Source: Ruminococcus flavefaciens ND2009 | GTDB taxonomy: Bacteria > Bacillota > Clostridia > Oscillospirales > Ruminococcaceae | Direction of reading: 5' to 3' | DNA: 64,000 nt | NCBI RefSeq assembly: GCF_000621785.1 | Contig: NZ_JHXI01000011.1 | Coordinates: 1 to 64,000, forward strand | In this document: positions 1 to 8,756 of the stretch, in pieces | Layout of the letters: each line of letters starts with the position of its first letter | How positions within the stretch are numbered: the stretch's first letter is position 1 | Translations under genes and position numbers: made by a program | The notes under the pieces: model-generated | The model's database searches: none | Told to the model about the DNA's origin: nothing | The model's input: only the letters and a program-made list of their open reading frames with translations

Positions 1-1853
1 ACATATGCTCCGCCTGCCTTGATGATTCCGTAGATCCCGGCTATCATTTCTATGCTTCTGTCTGCTATTATCGCTACGAAATCGTCAGGCTTCACTCCCA
101 TCTCTCGCAGCTTATGCGCCAGGCTGTTTGCCTTTGCATTCAGCTCTGCATAAGTCAGTTCCTTGTCTTCAAATACAAGTGCAACATTGTCAGGGGTCTT
201 CTTTACCTGCTCTTCAAACAGCTCTGCTACTGTCTTTTCTCTCGGATAGTCTGTCTCCGTTGCGTTGAAGTCGTTGAGGATCAGCTGCTTTTCAGAATCC
301 GTAATTAATGATATATCCTTAATAATTGAGTCAGGATTATGCAGAATATCGTCTATCAGTCTACAGTATGAATCAGCAATTTTTTCTATTTTCTCATGAG
401 TATAAATATCTTCAGCATACTGAATGATCAGCTCAAAAGAATCCGCCAATTCGTTCACATAAACCGAAAGATCATTAGAACAATGCAGAGGTGTTTCACC
501 CTTTATCTGGCAGCTTGCTCCGTCAATAGTAAGCAAGTCTCTATATGATTTCTGATAACGGAATGCAACATTATATAGTTCATTTTTTACACCGCAGACA
601 TCATAAATAGTTTCATAAAGAACATCAGAATTATCAAGTACTTCATAATAGCTTGTCTGCATTTCGCTTACAAAGTCACCTAAATTTATATTTGTATCGA
701 TCTGCTTTTTTACAGGTACAGTATTAACATACATACCTACGGTATTGGAAAGCTCATTAAACTTTCTGCCGGCAACAAATGTTCCGATTGTTATATCCTT
801 TTCAGATGTGAGCTTATTAAGAACCAGGAACAAAGCTGAGACAAAAAAAGTATTTCTTGTGCACTTTTTAGCCTTGCAAAAATTATTGATCTCATCAGCA
901 CACAAAATACTTCTTTCAAATCTTACATTGTTCATAAGATTTTCCTTAACATAAGGATTATCCTTAAGAAGATCAAGTGAGCTGCTGTTATCATCAACAG
1001 TTTCCTTCCAGAACTCTGTTTTTGCCTTATACTCGACGCTGTTGATGTATTCCTTCTGCCATCTTACAAAATCACAGTACTGATATTCAGATAAACAATC
1101 TGTTACTTCATTCTTGTTATAAAACTCACCAAATTGTTTCATAAATACAGCTACACTTCTGCCGTCAAATACAATATGATGAAAGGCAAGCAGCAATAAA
1201 AATGTATCATCACTGCATTTTACAATTTCTGCTCTTGTCAGGAGCTCGTCAGAATCAAGATCAAAGGGCTTGCTAAAACTTTTTAATTCCCTCTCCTTTA
1301 TCATATCAAATGATTCACCGTCAACTGACAGATCCTTATAATCAATCGAGGTTGAAACGAAATCTTTTATAAAATAAAAAAGCCCATCATTATCATGATA
1401 GAATCTCGCTCTAAGCATCGGGTTAAGACTTATGCATTTATTATAAGCCTTTTTCAGCTGGTCAATGTCAACAACGCCATTGATTTTTACTGAAAGGGTT
1501 ATATTATAATCAAGTCTTGACGGTTCAGAACAATAAAGTGCATATAACCTTTCCTGAACTGATGAAGCAGCATTACGCTTCTCAAAATCAGAATGTTCAA
1601 GTGTTAAATACTTCTCTTTATCGTCTTCAGAACTATTTTCTATCAGATCGATGAGATCTTTTACATATTCACAATTTGCCAGATCATGTATCCCAATCCC
1701 CACATTAAAAACATCTTTTATCTCTTCAATAATACTTATAAACTCAAGAGAATCCCATTCCTCTATATCTTCCAGCGCAAAATCAGGGGTAATAATTATG
1801 GAATTATCTTCAAAAACATCAATAAAAATATCTTGTAACTCTTTTACTATCAT
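1..1853 (-). CDS. Nonribosomal peptide synthetase, carrier-condensation-adenylation (partial)
   Basis: Translation of the - strand is open from an ATG at 1853 to the left edge, so the gene is cut there. Residues 1-75 look like a carrier domain, with the phosphopantetheine serine in an EEWDSLEF context (about S35). A condensation domain follows, with the catalytic HHIVFDG motif at about 225-231. From about residue 500 an adenylation domain begins, with the A1-type core LTYAELNAKAN. An N-terminal carrier before C-A suggests it takes an acyl or peptidyl chain from another protein not visible here. The start is supported by an AGGAGAAG ribosome site. The thioesterase gene 225 bp upstream on the same strand probably shares the operon. 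Base composition is much more AT-rich than the later part of the window. The substrate cannot be told because the A-domain specificity residues lie beyond the edge. Confidence 0.92.
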   Translation of the reverse strand, partial: MIVKELQDIFIDVFEDNSIIITPDFALEDIEEWDSLEFISIIEEIKDVFNVGIGIHDLANCEYVKDLIDLIENSSEDDKEKYLTLEHSDFEKRNAASSVQERLYALYCSEPSRLDYNITLSVKINGVVDIDQLKKAYNKCISLNPMLRARFYHDNDGLFYFIKDFVSTSIDYKDLSVDGESFDMIKERELKSFSKPFDLDSDELLTRAEIVKCSDDTFLLLLAFHHIVFDGRSVAVFMKQFGEFYNKNEVTDCLSEYQYCDFVRWQKEYINSVEYKAKTEFWKETVDDNSSSLDLLKDNPYVKENLMNNVRFERSILCADEINNFCKAKKCTRNTFFVSALFLVLNKLTSEKDITIGTFVAGRKFNELSNTVGMYVNTVPVKKQIDTNINLGDFVSEMQTSYYEVLDNSDVLYETIYDVCGVKNELYNVAFRYQKSYRDLLTIDGASCQIKGETPLHCSNDLSVYVNELADSFELIIQYAEDIYTHEKIEKIADSYCRLIDDILHNPDSIIKDISLITDSEKQLILNDFNATETDYPREKTVAELFEEQVKKTPDNVALVFEDKELTYAELNAKANSLAHKLREMGVKPDDFVAIIADRSIEMIAGIYGIIKAGGAY

Positions 1854-2077
1854 TTTTCTTCTCCTATTATGCATTTATTACTATGTAATTAAGAAGCTTA
1901 AATAGTAATTCATAATAAAGAATATCATTATTGATAATTAATAAAGCACAAACATTTTTCATTATTAAATTAAGTACTGCTAAAACTATAACTGGATCTA
2001 TTGGTAAAAAGTTGAAACTACTGCTTTGTAATACAACAATGTATTCTTTATTGAATCACTTTAAAGCTTTTCAAAAC

Positions 2078-2788
2078 TCAACAATACTTTGCTATATCAC
2101 GCAATACTTTCTTCAGGTACGAAGGGTATTCAGGGCAATTGAACGGAAAGAAATGCGAGTCATCAAAGCATTTCAATAAAAACAACGATGTTGTATATTT
2201 TTTCCATTCACCCATGTCCTCAGCAGGCGCTTCATCATCTTGTAAACCGGTACCAACAAACATCGGTATATTGATAGGCTTTATTTCATCCTGCTCAAAA
2301 TTTTCACCGGCGCTGATATCAGCAATAAAAATATCCGAGAGGATATCCATAAGTTCAGGATCCTTCAGGATCTCCTCGTCCATCTGTCCCAGTTCTATCA
2401 TCTTTTCAATGATCTTCTCTTTTGAATATCCGGACAATCTTTCGTCCTTATACTTCAGATGAGGAGGTCTTGTACCGCCTATAATGACAGCCTTGGGAGG
2501 ATATTTGTACCGGGAGCTCAGCTTCAGCGCGGTCAGATACGCTATAAGGCATCCCATGCTGTGCCCATACAGAACATAATTGCTGGGAGCTTCGCTTATA
2601 ATTGTTTTGACCACATCATCGGAAATCTTCTGAGCGTCATTATAGAGCTCCTCAGTAAACCTTGAACCATGGCCGCTGTACTCTACAGGTATCACCTCAG
2701 CAACATCGGAGTATCTGCTTATCCAGTCGCTGTATATCGTTTTACTTCCACAGGAATACGGTAAACAAAACATTTTTAACTTATTCAT
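2078..2788 (-). CDS. Type II thioesterase (NRPS editing)
   Basis: 236-aa alpha/beta hydrolase of the GrsT/TesA type that removes wrong or stalled acyl groups from NRPS carrier domains. The nucleophile elbow GHSMG places the catalytic serine at S77. The C-terminal DDSHFF holds the catalytic histidine (H212), and an acidic pair at 184-185 (GLQDDEAP) can supply the aspartate. Length and motif spacing are normal for stand-alone type II thioesterases. It lies directly upstream of the NRPS on the same strand, behind a consensus promoter, which supports a role in the same biosynthesis. Confidence 0.92.
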   Translation of the reverse strand: MNKLKMFCLPYSCGSKTIYSDWISRYSDVAEVIPVEYSGHGSRFTEELYNDAQKISDDVVKTIISEAPSNYVLYGHSMGCLIAYLTALKLSSRYKYPPKAVIIGGTRPPHLKYKDERLSGYSKEKIIEKMIELGQMDEEILKDPELMDILSDIFIADISAGENFEQDEIKPINIPMFVGTGLQDDEAPAEDMGEWKKYTTSLFLLKCFDDSHFFPFNCPEYPSYLKKVLRDIAKYC

Positions 2789-2829
2789 GAGTGCCCCCTA
2801 TAATAAAAACATATTGTAATATATATATA

Positions 2830-2858
2830 ATTATAACCTAACTGTAGAAAAATGTCAA
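2830..2858 (-). promoter_or_regulatory. Sigma-A promoter of thioesterase/NRPS genes
   Basis: On the - strand TTGACA (2858-2853) is followed after exactly 17 bp by TATAAT (2835-2830), about 40 bp upstream of the thioesterase ATG. Both hexamers are perfect consensus. Confidence 0.85.
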
Positions 2859-3111
2859 TAGTTAATAGTACCTTATTATTTATTACATCTTTCAATTGTA
2901 TTATATAAAACTGTCAATTATATTGTAAAGAATGCACAAAAAGCAATATTTACGCTCCATTTCAGAGGATAAATACAACAGTTTTCTTAAACTTTAATTT
3001 AATAATTAATTCCTTGCTTAAATCAAAGCTTTATCATATGGACAAATAATAATCTTTTATGTAATTGACAAAAGTGAAACAAATTATCATCCACTATATA
3101 TAAAAATTATA

Positions 3112-3140
3112 TTGACAAATAGTTATATCGATGCTATAAT
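3112..3140 (+). promoter_or_regulatory. Sigma-A promoter of ABC exporter genes
   Basis: TTGACA at 3112-3117, 17 bp spacer, TATAAT at 3135-3140. It drives the divergent ABC transporter. The 2789-3219 interval holds this and the opposite promoter and otherwise shows only AT-rich sequence with no gene. Confidence 0.85.
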
Positions 3141-3219
3141 ATAACAGTGCGTTGATTGTTAAAGAGGTTTATTTTTTATACAATCTTCATAATTTTTGCA
3201 AAAAATCTCAGGAGGGAAT

Positions 3220-3996
3220 ATGGAATCACTTATCGTTAACAACCTGGTTAAGAAATTTCCTTTGAGTAAAAAACAAAGGAAAAAACTTTACACATCCGAA
3301 ACCGAAAAAACAGCTGTTGACAATATCAGCTTCGTAGCAAAATCGGGAGAGGTTTTCGGGCTTCTCGGAACAAACGGTGCCGGAAAAACCACTACTATGC
3401 GTATGCTTGCTACACTTATCAAGCCCAACTCAGGTCAGATCTTTTTCAACGATATCAATGCTATCGAAAATCCTGAAAAAGTACGTTCACAGCTTGCATT
3501 TCTCACGACAGACCTTAAACCTGATATGAAATCCACGCCAAGTGCAATGTATGACTTTTTCGCTGAACTGTATCATATTCCTCGTAACTACGCTTTGGAA
3601 CGTAAAAAACAATTATTTAGTGAGTTCCAGATAGAACCCTACGCTGAAACAATGATAGCTAAGCTCTCACAGGGACAGCGTCAGAAGGTTTCATTGGTCA
3701 TCTCTGTTATACATGATCCCAAATTTGTTATTTTCGATGAGCCGACAAACGGACTTGACATCATAGCAGCCAGAGAGGTTCGTGATTTTATCATTTCCAT
3801 GAAGAAAAACGGAAAATGTGTCATTATTTCCACGCATTTATTTGATCTTGTCGAAAAGATATGCGATCGTGCAGCTATAATCATGGACGGTAAGATCATC
3901 GCCAATGACACCCTTGATAATTTAATGCAGGGTCGCTCACTCGAAGATGCATTTTACGAAATGTATTTAAAGCAAGTTAAGATGAAAGAGGTGTGA
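3220..3996 (+). CDS. ABC transporter ATP-binding protein (NatA-like)
   Basis: 258-aa nucleotide-binding subunit of a two-component ABC exporter. Walker A GTNGAGKTT is at residues 50-58, the signature is LSQGQRQKV, Walker B is FVIFDEP, and the switch histidine follows in ISTHLFD. I chose the ATG at 3220 because a strong AGGAGGG lies just upstream; an in-frame ATG at 3196 has no such site. The permease gene begins 2 bp after its stop. It is divergent from the NRPS genes, so export of the peptide product or self-protection is plausible but not shown. NatA-type sodium export is the other family option. Confidence 0.9.
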   Translation: MESLIVNNLVKKFPLSKKQRKKLYTSETEKTAVDNISFVAKSGEVFGLLGTNGAGKTTTMRMLATLIKPNSGQIFFNDINAIENPEKVRSQLAFLTTDLKPDMKSTPSAMYDFFAELYHIPRNYALERKKQLFSEFQIEPYAETMIAKLSQGQRQKVSLVISVIHDPKFVIFDEPTNGLDIIAAREVRDFIISMKKNGKCVIISTHLFDLVEKICDRAAIIMDGKIIANDTLDNLMQGRSLEDAFYEMYLKQVKMKEV

Positions 3997-3998
3997 CC

Positions 3999-5153
3999 AT
4001 GAGAGATATTATTACAGTTGCAAAAAAAGAACTAAAGACCTTCTTCTCAGATAAGGTTATTTTATTCCAGATGATTTTTCTTCCTTTCGTAATTATTTTC
4101 GGCTACTCCTCTCTTATGTCCGGAATCGCAAAAGCCAATACAGAACCGGAAAAAAAGGAAGTCAAGGCATATTATATGAATGCGCCTGAATCCTTCAAGG
4201 ATCCTCTCGAAAACCTGAAAATAAAGGTCGCTCCCGACAATAATGAAGAGAAATACATAAAAGATGTCAAGAACAAAGAATTAGACCTTTTTGTTATATT
4301 CCCCGAGAATTTCAAGGAAGCTCAGCCGGGTCAGACAGACCTCTCTAATATCGACATCTATTACAATTCGGAAGAGAGTTCTTCGATCGAGCTGTTTTCA
4401 GGTGTTACAGCCCTCTTTACAACAATGCAGCCGCAAATATTCACAGTAAATGCTTCCCCCGATAAAACATATGACCTTGTCGATAAAGATGCAGCATTCA
4501 GAGACCTCATCAGTTCATTTGTACCATTAATGGCATTTTTCGCAGTATTTATGATCTGTATGACACTTGCAGCAAATTCAATTGCCGGTGATAAGGAAAA
4601 CGGTTTCCTCAATACTCTCCTTGTTTCTCCTATCCGACGCAAAGATCTCGCAATCGGAAAATCAGTTTCTATTCTTATAGTTGCAATAATCGCAAGTCTC
4701 TCAACATTCGTCGGAATCATATTATCACTGAGAAAGCTCTCTGATGCCATCAATTCAGGTGAGGGAGTGAAGTACGGTGTTTCTGAATATCTTGTACTTT
4801 TAATGGCACTTGTTACCGGAGCATTTACCCTTGCTGCAGTTCTTCTTATCGTATCAACTTTAGCAAAGAATGTAAAACAGGCAACAACCGTTGCCCCGAT
4901 ATTCCTGTTCTTCTTAATGATACCGTCATTACTCAGTACAATACCTACTTTTGAATCCTTTATAAAAGCACTCGGAAGAAAGAATTACATCATTCCGGTA
5001 TGGAATTCCGTAAGACTGTTCCAGGATGTTTTAAAACTTGATTTCTCAATGCTCAATGCACTCATAACTTTCGTTTCAAATATTATCGCAGTCCTCTTAG
5101 GAGCACTTCTCATCGGACACTTATTCAATAAGGAAAAGATCGTAAACGGATAA
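3999..5153 (+). CDS. ABC-2 type permease (NatB-like)
   Basis: 384-aa membrane subunit paired with the preceding ATPase. One N-terminal membrane segment (VILFQMIFLPFVIIFGY) is followed by a large extracytoplasmic domain (about residues 45-170) and then five hydrophobic segments, which is the ABC-2/NatB plan. The ATG at 3999 is preceded by GAGG at good spacing, inside the end of the ATPase gene, so the two are probably translationally coupled. An in-frame GTG at 3993 is less likely. A terminator follows at 5201. Confidence 0.88.
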   Translation: MRDIITVAKKELKTFFSDKVILFQMIFLPFVIIFGYSSLMSGIAKANTEPEKKEVKAYYMNAPESFKDPLENLKIKVAPDNNEEKYIKDVKNKELDLFVIFPENFKEAQPGQTDLSNIDIYYNSEESSSIELFSGVTALFTTMQPQIFTVNASPDKTYDLVDKDAAFRDLISSFVPLMAFFAVFMICMTLAANSIAGDKENGFLNTLLVSPIRRKDLAIGKSVSILIVAIIASLSTFVGIILSLRKLSDAINSGEGVKYGVSEYLVLLMALVTGAFTLAAVLLIVSTLAKNVKQATTVAPIFLFFLMIPSLLSTIPTFESFIKALGRKNYIIPVWNSVRLFQDVLKLDFSMLNALITFVSNIIAVLLGALLIGHLFNKEKIVNG

Positions 5154-5200
5154 TAAACACACACATATACAATAAGCGCCACCATCCTATAGTCAATAAC

Positions 5201-5229
5201 TCCCCCGCAGTTTTCTGTCGGGGGTTTTT
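5201..5229 (+). terminator. Rho-independent terminator of ABC exporter operon
   Basis: CCCCCG-CAG pairs with CTG-t-CGGGGG around a TTTT loop and is followed by TTTTTG. Confidence 0.85.
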
Positions 5230-5245
5230 GATTGAAGATAACTAA

Positions 5246-5614
5246 AAGAATGGTATAACAATTGAAAAGATAGCCGCACCTGATAAGGACGGTAATGCGC
5301 CTGCGATAGTAGTACCAAAGGTCAAGACAGGTAAACCTCAGATAATTGAAGTTGAAGCAACACCTGAGCAGCGTGAGATAGTTAAGGACTTTGCAAGACG
5401 TGGTAGAGAAATACAGCTCGGCAACGTCAGACCAGATCAAGACAATCTCTTAAAGATAACAGGAGAAGCTCATCTGGTAGGTCTTGGCAACAGAGCTGTG
5501 GCTTCGGTTTACGCGAAAAATGGTTGGGAGCTGATGAATACGAAGAAGAATATTATAAAAAATGAAAAAAGTGCAGAACACTTCGATTTTTATTTACAGA
5601 ATTCAGATTTTTAG
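5246..5614 (+). pseudogene. Remnant of conjugative-element helicase/methylase
   Basis: An open stretch of about 122 codons without a start codon or ribosome site. It reads like a middle piece of the very large SNF2-type helicase/DNA methylase proteins of Firmicute integrative conjugative elements: PKVKTGKPQIIEVEATPEQR, then ARRGREIQLGN, then DQDNLLKITGEA. After VYAKNGWEL the sequence turns into low-complexity Asn/Lys-rich codons and stops. Upstream it runs into a TAA at 5243. This is a decayed fragment of a mobile element, lying 129 bp from tRNA-Gln. The family assignment is from memory of conserved phrases in that family and not from a search. Confidence 0.6.
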
Positions 5615-5691
5615 TCGTATCATAACCAATTATTTCAGATAAAAAGAAAAGCCGCAATTGCCGATATATAGGCAACAACAGCTTATAAATG

Positions 5692-5727
5692 AAAAACCTT
5701 TCTGAACGTGCGGGTTCAGAAAGGTTT
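5692..5727 (-). terminator. Terminator downstream of tRNA-Gln
   Basis: A perfect stem AAACCTTTCTGAAC / GTTCAGAAAGGTTT on the - strand is followed by a T-run. It lies 13 bp beyond the tRNA 3' end. Confidence 0.85.
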
Positions 5728-5739
5728 AGTCATATCATA

Positions 5740-5815
5740 TGGTTGGGGTGGAAGGATTTGAACCCTCGAAATAACGGAGTCAGAGTCCGCTGCCTTACCA
5801 CTTGGCGACACCCCA
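5740..5815 (-). tRNA. tRNA-Gln (CTG anticodon)
   Basis: On the - strand the acceptor arms TGGGGTG and CACCCCA pair fully, followed by discriminator A and an encoded CCA. The anticodon stem GCGGA/TCCGT holds the loop CTCTGAC, anticodon CTG, reading CAG. The T-arm GGTTCAAATCC is canonical. An AT-rich stretch with a conjugative-element fragment adjoins it, consistent with use as an integration site. Confidence 0.95.
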
Positions 5816-6380
5816 GTGTATGTACTGAATTATTCAGCTTTATTATTATATCACTGTCAGAGCTGATTGTCAATAGATAAAATATATTTTTATTTTTTAA
5901 CTTTAGTTCCCATATGAAAAGCAGCAGCTCCCACGTTAAAATGACCGACCGCGGGAGCGCGCTTTTTCGCATATAAATACATTTTTCTTTCTTTTGCTCT
6001 GACTCTATGTAAACGCCGTAAGCTCCGGCGAAAACCAGTATAAAAGCATTCTGCGCTCTTTTCCTTTTGTATCCCTATTATACTCTTTTCCCCTGCCATT
6101 TACAATAACAGAAAAGTTCCGATATAAGAACGGTTTGACTGCATTTTTCTTACGATGCAGTATCATAATCTTACAGAATGTTTAAATAGTTACAGAATTC
6201 TTTCGGTTGCCTGTTCTCCCATTATACATTTTATATGAAAAAAATTCCGTCCAGGTCTTTTCAAGCAGTGATAAATGTGATATAATATACTTATCCTTTA
6301 ATATAAAGTTTTAAAGCTTTTCTGAAGTGTGCTTCGGCATACTTTTTAATTACTAAACAGCGTATATGGAGATCTTTTTT
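5816..6380. other. Intergenic stretch without a supported gene
   Basis: Short reading frames here lack ribosome sites and family resemblance. The only likely signal is a -10 box TATAAT at 6281-6286 with a weak TTTTCA at 6258, probably the pcrA promoter. Confidence 0.5.
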
Positions 6381-8738
6381 ATGGACACTAATTCTTACAA
6401 TTCAGCAAAACAGGCAGCGCTGAAAAGATATTTCAGCCGTATGAACGATATGCAGCAGGAGGCTGTATTCACTGTGAACGGTCCCGTTCTTGTGCTTGCA
6501 GGCGCAGGAAGCGGCAAGACCACGGTGATAGTCAACCGTATCGCAAATATGATAAACTTCGGCAACGCCTACTTCGATACCACCCGTCAGGGCAGTGATG
6601 ATGACATCGCCTTCCTGAAGGAGTACGCAGAGGGCAGGACCGATGACTTCGATACCCTCAGGGACACCGTTGCCGTTGACCCTGTGCGCCCCTGGAATAT
6701 CCTCGCCATCACCTTCACCAACAAGGCAGCAGGCGAGCTGAAGGAGAGACTCTCCGCAATGCTGGGCGAGGAGGCTCTGAATATCCATGCCTCCACCTTC
6801 CATTCAGCCTGCGTAAGAATACTCAGGAGCGAGATAGAGGCTCTGGGCTACGGCAGGGACTTCACTATATACGACTCCGATGACAGCCAGCGCATGATAA
6901 AGAACGTCATGGGCGAGCTGGACGTTTCCGAGAAGCAGCTTGCTCCCAAGGCGGTTCTCAGTGAGATAAGTTTCGCCAAGGACAAGATGATAACTCCCGC
7001 GGAGCTCCGCGCCGATGCAGGTCAGGACTACCGCAAGAAGATGGTAGCCAAGCTCTATGCCCTGTATCAGGAGCGAATGAGGGCTGCAAATGCTGTGGAC
7101 TTCGACGATATACTGGTTCTTACAGTTGAGCTTTTCGAGCAGTTCCCCGAGGTCCTGGAAAAGTACAGGAGCCGCTTTAAGTACATAATGGTGGACGAGT
7201 ATCAGGACACCAACCACGTTCAGTTCAGACTTGTATCCCTCCTTTCGGGCGGACACAAGAACCTCTGCGTAGTGGGCGATGATGACCAGAGCATTTACAA
7301 ATTCCGTGGCGCAAATATTGAGAATATCCTGGGCTTTGAGGAGCAGTTCGAGGGTGCAAAGGTCATTCGTCTCGAGCAGAATTACCGCTCCACACAGACC
7401 ATACTCAACGCCGCAAACTCAGTTATCAGCAACAACAACGGCAGAAAGCCCAAGACTCTCTGGACCTCCGGCGAGCAGGGCGACAAGGTATACTGGTACA
7501 AGGCTGTGGACGAGACCGATGAGGCAAAGTTCGTGGCGGACACTATACTTGCCTCCTACAAGGAGACAGGCCGCTATTCCGACAATGCTGTGCTCTACCG
7601 TATGAACGCACAGTCCAACTCAATAGAGCGTATGCTGGTAAAGTGCGGCATACCCTACAGGGTTTACGGCGGTATGCGTTTCTACGACCGCAAGGAGATA
7701 AAGGACGTTACCTCCTACCTGAGCTTTATCAACAATCATAACGATATGCTCCGCTTCAGGCGCATTATCAACGAGCCCAAGCGCGGTATCGGCGACTCTA
7801 CCCTCACCGTTATCGAGGACATCAGCCGCGACCTGAAAATATCACCCTTTGAGGTGCTGAAAAACTGCGAGGAGTACGCTCCACTTGCCAAGAAGGTCAC
7901 AGCTCTCAAGAGTGCCTACCAGATGTTCGAGTTCCTCACCGAAAAGTCTGAGGAGCTTCCCCTTGACGAATTCCTCGACGTCCTCCTTGACAAGACAGGC
8001 TATCTTGACAGCCTGAAGGCTCTTGAGAATGCCGAGGCCAAAATAGAGAACGTACAGGAGCTCCGCACCTCCATGGCTCAGTACATGGAACAGGCTGAGG
8101 AGCCTACCCTCGGCGGCTTCCTTGAGGAGGTAGCCCTCTACACAGAGGCTGACCGCGATGACGGAAGCGATGACAAGGTAACTCTCATGACCATACACTC
8201 CGCAAAGGGTCTGGAGTATGAGAATATATTCGTTATCGGCATGGACGACGGTATCTTCCCCAGCTCGCGCTCCTTCGACAACGAGGACGATATGGAGGAG
8301 GAAAGACGTCTTGCATACGTTGCCATAACCCGTGCAAAGAAGCGTCTCTACCTCACCAACGCCAGCCAGCGTATGCTCTTCGGTCAGACACAGCGCAACG
8401 TCACCTCACGCTTTATGCGCGAGATAGGCAGTGAACTCATCGAAAAGCACGACAACGCAGCCGCTATGAAGAAGCACCTGGAGGAGAATGACAAGTCCGT
8501 TACCGAGGTTCGCTCGGCAACTCTCCAGCAGCAGCTTGCAAGAAGCAAGAAGGCAAGCTCAGCTCCCAGGGAGGCTGTTGCCTATGCCGCAGGCGAAAAG
8601 GTATCACACAGCATTTTCGGCGAGGGCGTTATAGTTTCCGTGACCCCCATGTCCAACGATTCAATGCTTGAGATAGCCTTCGACAAGGTGGGAACAAAGA
8701 AAATAATGGCAAATTACGCAAAGCTTAAAAAGCTCTGA
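6381..8738 (+). CDS. pcrA: ATP-dependent DNA helicase PcrA/UvrD
   Basis: Superfamily 1A 3'-5' helicase that acts in nucleotide excision repair, rolling-circle replication and removal of RecA filaments. Motif Ia/Walker A GAGSGKT is at residues 41-47, motif II DEYQDTN at about 272, followed by VGDDDQSIYKFRGA, LEQNYRS, TIHSAKGLEYENIFV and AYVAITRAKKRL. The C-terminus GEKVSHSIFGEGVIV is the small Tudor-like domain that binds RNA polymerase. The ATG at 6381 has GGAG 9 bp upstream; an in-frame ATG at 6366 would put that site inside the gene. The 785-aa length is typical. pyk follows after 18 bp, likely in the same transcript. Confidence 0.96.
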   Translation: MDTNSYNSAKQAALKRYFSRMNDMQQEAVFTVNGPVLVLAGAGSGKTTVIVNRIANMINFGNAYFDTTRQGSDDDIAFLKEYAEGRTDDFDTLRDTVAVDPVRPWNILAITFTNKAAGELKERLSAMLGEEALNIHASTFHSACVRILRSEIEALGYGRDFTIYDSDDSQRMIKNVMGELDVSEKQLAPKAVLSEISFAKDKMITPAELRADAGQDYRKKMVAKLYALYQERMRAANAVDFDDILVLTVELFEQFPEVLEKYRSRFKYIMVDEYQDTNHVQFRLVSLLSGGHKNLCVVGDDDQSIYKFRGANIENILGFEEQFEGAKVIRLEQNYRSTQTILNAANSVISNNNGRKPKTLWTSGEQGDKVYWYKAVDETDEAKFVADTILASYKETGRYSDNAVLYRMNAQSNSIERMLVKCGIPYRVYGGMRFYDRKEIKDVTSYLSFINNHNDMLRFRRIINEPKRGIGDSTLTVIEDISRDLKISPFEVLKNCEEYAPLAKKVTALKSAYQMFEFLTEKSEELPLDEFLDVLLDKTGYLDSLKALENAEAKIENVQELRTSMAQYMEQAEEPTLGGFLEEVALYTEADRDDGSDDKVTLMTIHSAKGLEYENIFVIGMDDGIFPSSRSFDNEDDMEEERRLAYVAITRAKKRLYLTNASQRMLFGQTQRNVTSRFMREIGSELIEKHDNAAAMKKHLEENDKSVTEVRSATLQQQLARSKKASSAPREAVAYAAGEKVSHSIFGEGVIVSVTPMSNDSMLEIAFDKVGTKKIMANYAKLKKL

Positions 8739-8756
8739 TACACAAGGAGTGATAAT

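Noticed and set aside
5692-5727. GAAC..GTTC palindrome as a LexA box
   Set aside because: The spacer is not N4 and the sequence is part of the long terminator stem behind tRNA-Gln.
5890-6099. Reading frame of 69 codons on the - strand upstream of pcrA
   Set aside because: No ribosome site, no recognisable domain, unusual composition.
7842-8198. Long open frames antisense to pcrA, pyk and other GC-rich genes
   Set aside because: They mirror the codon structure of the genuine genes on the other strand and have no ribosome sites.
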